From positions 121,267-185,266 of the forward strand of contig NZ_WQFE01000011.1 of the NCBI RefSeq assembly GCF_013033965.1: a stretch of DNA of 64,000 nucleotides, in the 5' to 3' direction. A program made the translations under genes and the position numbers. Shown here one piece after another: positions 61,209 through 64,000 of this stretch. This DNA comes from Ruegeria atlantica. GTDB lineage: Bacteria; Pseudomonadota; Alphaproteobacteria; Rhodobacterales; Rhodobacteraceae. How positions within the stretch are numbered: the stretch's first letter is position 1; the number at the start of each line of letters is the position of its first letter. A model generated the notes under the pieces. It was given only the letters and a program-made list of their open reading frames with translations, was not told where the DNA came from and made no database searches.

Positions 61209-62285
61209 TTACTGCGCCGGATGCGACGGCAAATCCGGCATCGGCACCCAGCCTGGCAGTTCATCTGGCGACACCGAGACATGCAGTTTCTCTGACCGAT
61301 CCTTGCCCACTTTGCGATGCTTGCGCAGCAGGAAAATCTTGCCCCAGCCACGCCACGTGCCGACTGAACGAGCCGACGTATCAGTCGGGTACCGGTCGCG
61401 CCACCCTTCGGGCAACGGCAAGCCGTGCAACTCGGCCTTGTCCAGCATCCAGACCAGAGAGATGTTGCTAAGCGGACGCGCCTCTTCGAACCCGTTTAAC
61501 TGGCCACCGACATCGCCATGTGTGCCGCGGAACCAGACCTGTTCGACATGACCTTTGAAGTCGGGTGTACATTTCCACAAAACCGGCTCAAATACCTCGC
61601 GGGTCTCGTCCAGTGCCATGGCGTGATAGCCGTGCCGCGTCGCCGGGCCAAGCTGGTGGGTGTGAAACGCGTGACGCTCTTCAGCCCAGCGCCACAGCAG
61701 CGGCAGGCGCAGGCCCAACGCTTTGACCGTATCCCACACGCCAACCATCTCAATCGCCACGTCTTCGTGGCAGAACTGACGCCGAAATTCGGCCGCAGCC
61801 GAACCATTCGCATTGCATTCATAGTGGCGGTAGGCCTGTTTGATATTGCGCACTGTGGCATGTTCGGCCTTGAGCAGTCCGATCATGTCGATCACCCCGG
61901 CAAGGCTGCGGACACCATAGGCGCCGCGCGAGTAGCCGATGAAATAAATGCGATCCCCGGGTTTGTAGCGCGATGCCAGATAGCCGTAGGCCCGGCGGAT
62001 CTGGCGGTTGATCCCGCGCCCCATCATCACGTCCAGCGAGGATTTCCAGCTTTCCCACTGCACACCAGCCTCATAGAAGACGGAAACCTTGCTGCCCATT
62101 TCACGGCACAGACGAAGGGTCTGACCCGCATGGGTTTCATACCCCGGTTCAAGGGTCGACATGGTGCCGTCCAGGATAATTACATGGCTGATTGGTTCGC
62201 GGTGAAGCGCCTCTGCGGAATGCTCGGACCGCAAAGGCCGTCCGAGCCATCCCAGTACCTTTTTACTCAGCCGCGACAGAACCAT
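61209..62285 (-). CDS. DUF2235 alpha/beta-hydrolase (Tle1-like phospholipase domain)
   Basis: A 358-residue protein with the DUF2235 features: VIILDGTMSTLEPG near residue 35, RIYFIGYSRGAYGVRSLAG with nucleophile Ser119, VGVWDTVKALG, HAMALDETREVFEPVLW-like YHAMALDETREVFEPV, and VWFRGTHGDVGGQ, where Asp and His of the triad lie. Tle1 family T6SS phospholipases have this domain, but no T6SS genes or immunity lipoprotein are present, so a housekeeping lipid or ester hydrolase is equally likely. Its start lies 23 bases inside the end of the molybdenum hydroxylase gene. The 3' end converges on the Nudix gene with one base between. Confidence 0.9.
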   Translation of the reverse strand: MVLSRLSKKVLGWLGRPLRSEHSAEALHREPISHVIILDGTMSTLEPGYETHAGQTLRLCREMGSKVSVFYEAGVQWESWKSSLDVMMGRGINRQIRRAYGYLASRYKPGDRIYFIGYSRGAYGVRSLAGVIDMIGLLKAEHATVRNIKQAYRHYECNANGSAAAEFRRQFCHEDVAIEMVGVWDTVKALGLRLPLLWRWAEERHAFHTHQLGPATRHGYHAMALDETREVFEPVLWKCTPDFKGHVEQVWFRGTHGDVGGQLNGFEEARPLSNISLVWMLDKAELHGLPLPEGWRDRYPTDTSARSVGTWRGWGKIFLLRKHRKVGKDRSEKLHVSVSPDELPGWVPMPDLPSHPAQ

Positions 62286-64000
62286 GCGTCAGCAATTCCC
62301 ATACTCGTTGAGGTGTGAAAGGCATGTCCGCCTGCCGCACCCCGTGATCCCAGAGCGCATCCTGAACCGCGTTTGCCACAGCGGCCAGCGCGCCCACGGT
62401 GCCGGCCTCTCCGCATCCTTTCATACCCATCGGGTTGGACGTTGACGGAACCGGCGCCGAGGTAAACTTAATCATGGGTATCTCGGCGGCGCGGGGCAAG
62501 GCGTAATCCATCAACGAAGCCGTGAGCAGTTGCCCCTGCGCATCATGCACAACACGCTCGGACAGGACCTGACCTATCCCCTGCACTACACCGCCATGCA
62601 CCTGCCCTTCGGCCAGCATTGGATTGATAAGGTTGCCGAAATCATCAACCACAGTATAGCGGTCGACCCAGGTTTCGCCGGTGTAAGAATCGATCACGAC
62701 TTCGGCAACGTGTGCGCCATTGGGATAGCTGCGCGCATCCAGATTGGCGCTGGCCTCATGGCTCAAAAGATCGGTACGCCCATCGACACGGGCCATATCC
62801 GCAGCCTCGGTCAGCGTAGGCGTCAGGTTTGATCCCGGCGCACGGAAGGTTTCATGGTCGAAACTCACATCACTTTCCTCCACCCCCATCTTATCCGCCA
62901 GATAAGGCGTGAATGCGGCGATCATGACGTTGATGGTGGCTAGCGTTGCCGTACTTTGCACCGTGACTGAGCGCGACCCTCCGGTCCCGCCACCATGCGT
63001 CAGCCGATCACTGTCACCCTGCACCACGTTGATACGGTCCACGGGAACGCCGGTCTGATCCGACAGAAACTGAGTATAAACCGTCTCATGCCCCTGCCCG
63101 TTTGACTGGGTGCCGACATACAGATTCACAGTGCCATCCTCACAGAACTCGATCTTCGCGTTCTCGGAAGGGTCACCCAAAATACTTTCGATATAGTAAC
63201 ACAGGCCCTGCCCGCGGATCAGACCACGTTCCGCATCCGCCGACTTTCGTTCGGCAAACCCTTGGGTTTGGGCATCGGCCTGTGACAGGACCATGTCAAA
63301 GTCACCCACGTCATAGGTTTCACCGGTTGCGGTTTTGTAGGGAAAACTCTCGGGTCGGATGAAACTCCTGCGGCGCAGGTCCCAAGGATCGACCTCCAAC
63401 TGACGTGCGGCGCGATCCATGACCCGTTCCAGAACATAGATTGCCTCAGGCCGCCCTGCACCACGATAGGCGTCGACTTGCGTGGTGTTGGTATAGAACC
63501 CCTCGACCCGCAGGTATGTAGCTTGCACATCGTAGACGCCCATCAGAACCTTGCTGAAAAGGCTGGTCTGGATCGCTTGCCCGAAATGGCTGCTATACGC
63601 ACCCAGATTAACCTTGCTGTGCACCCGGTAGGCCGTGATTCTAAGGTCTTCGTCGAAGGCCAGTTCCGCCAGTGAGGAAAGATCACGCCCATGGTGGTCC
63701 GATAGCATCGCCTCTGACCGATCAGACATCCAATGCACGGGTTGACCCAACTTCATTGCCGCAACCGAGACGCAAAAATACTCGGGATAGGGCATCACTT
63801 TCATACCGAACCCGCCCCCGACATCCGGGGTTGTGACACGGATCGCCTCGGGTTCGAGTTTCAGCTTTTGTGCCAACTGCCCGCGCATCGCCCAAACGCC
63901 CTGACCGCCATAGGCAAAGTGCAGCCGTCCATCGACCCAATTGGCCTGACATCCCCTTCTGTAATGGGGCGTTAAAGATCAAGAAGAAAATGTCTTACAA
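62263..64000 (-). CDS. Molybdopterin-binding large subunit, xanthine/CO dehydrogenase family, partial, frame disturbed at its start
   Basis: From about 63955 leftward one frame reads RGCQANWVDGRLHFAYGGQGVWAMRGQLAQKL and continues for over 540 residues to 62263. It has VTTPDVGGGFGMKVMPYPE, AYRGAGRPEAIYVLERVMDRAARQL, GTQSNGQGHETVYTQ, GGTGGSRSV and MKGCGEAGTVGALAAVANA (with the catalytic-site Glu), all typical of aerobic CO dehydrogenase/xanthine dehydrogenase large subunits. Upstream of about 63955 the same frame meets a TGA, and the segment that looks homologous (IFNAP) is in another frame that itself has a stop at the edge. Either a frameshift or poor sequence at the window end is likely. The small and medium subunits would lie beyond 64000. 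Confidence 0.88.

Noticed and set aside
61209..62285. Type VI secretion effector
   Set aside because: The DUF2235 domain matches Tle1-like enzymes, but there are no VgrG, PAAR, immunity or T6SS genes in the window.

Overview
The window reads as a chromosomal stretch of a marine alphaproteobacterium of the Rhodobacteraceae (Roseobacter group, Ruegeria/Silicibacter-like). Supporting this are a GcrA cell-cycle regulator, a GapR/DUF2312 protein, an NDUFA12-MlaD-DUF2155-Aat gene block, a ScfR/PccR-type regulator, FliM-like and Hint-domain proteins of roseobacter type, and high GC with alphaproteobacterial codon use. This assignment comes from gene content, not from a database search. There is no rRNA operon, CRISPR array, prophage or recognisable insertion sequence.

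Layout. 1-10.9 kb is an accessory block: a rhodanese, then a four-gene minus-strand cluster. The cluster encodes an 883-residue Gln/Asp/Gly-repeat protein, a 647-residue repeat protein, a type I secretion ABC ATPase and an HlyD adaptor. A LuxR-type regulator with a degenerate receiver is divergent from it, followed by a small HEPN-like gene. 10.9-16.5 kb holds tRNA-Leu(UAA), tRNA-Thr(UGU), small conserved proteins, gapR and a sulfur-detoxification operon (MBL-fold hydrolase, two YeeE/YedE proteins, a DUF442 protein). 16.5-23.2 kb is regulatory: an orphan FliM-like protein, a symporter-fused histidine kinase, a response regulator, a ScfR-type repressor/activator and a PAS-LuxR protein. 23.3-29.6 kb is housekeeping: accBC, aat, DUF2155, mlaD-like, NDUFA12, ridA, clpX, clpP. 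29.9-37.6 kb holds a BigR/SqrR-type persulfide sensor, an entericidin, a 1.1 kb stretch with no gene but strong palindromes, an SMR-like exporter, and lepA flanked on both sides by AT-richer unknown genes. 37.7-64 kb is mostly metabolism and transport: LysR, LMW-PTP, sirtuin, HdeD, copper proteins, rpmB, a Hint protein, meaB, hrpB, Nudix, PiT, panE, pirin, phytanoyl-CoA dioxygenase-like, argF, argD, transporters, gcrA, and a molybdenum hydroxylase large subunit running off the end with a disturbed reading frame.

How parts may work together (inference). The LuxR regulator probably controls export of the two repeat proteins through their own type I machine, possibly for matrix or surface attachment; this is the best candidate for an undescribed system. 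The ArsR protein at 29.9 kb has cysteines at 42 and 108, as in BigR, and may control the sulfur operon at 14.3 kb, whose start overlaps a perfect inverted repeat. The RR/membrane protein/symporter-kinase genes overlap and form one signalling operon. Start codons were often moved inward from the longest reading frame on ribosome-binding-site evidence; each such choice is explained.
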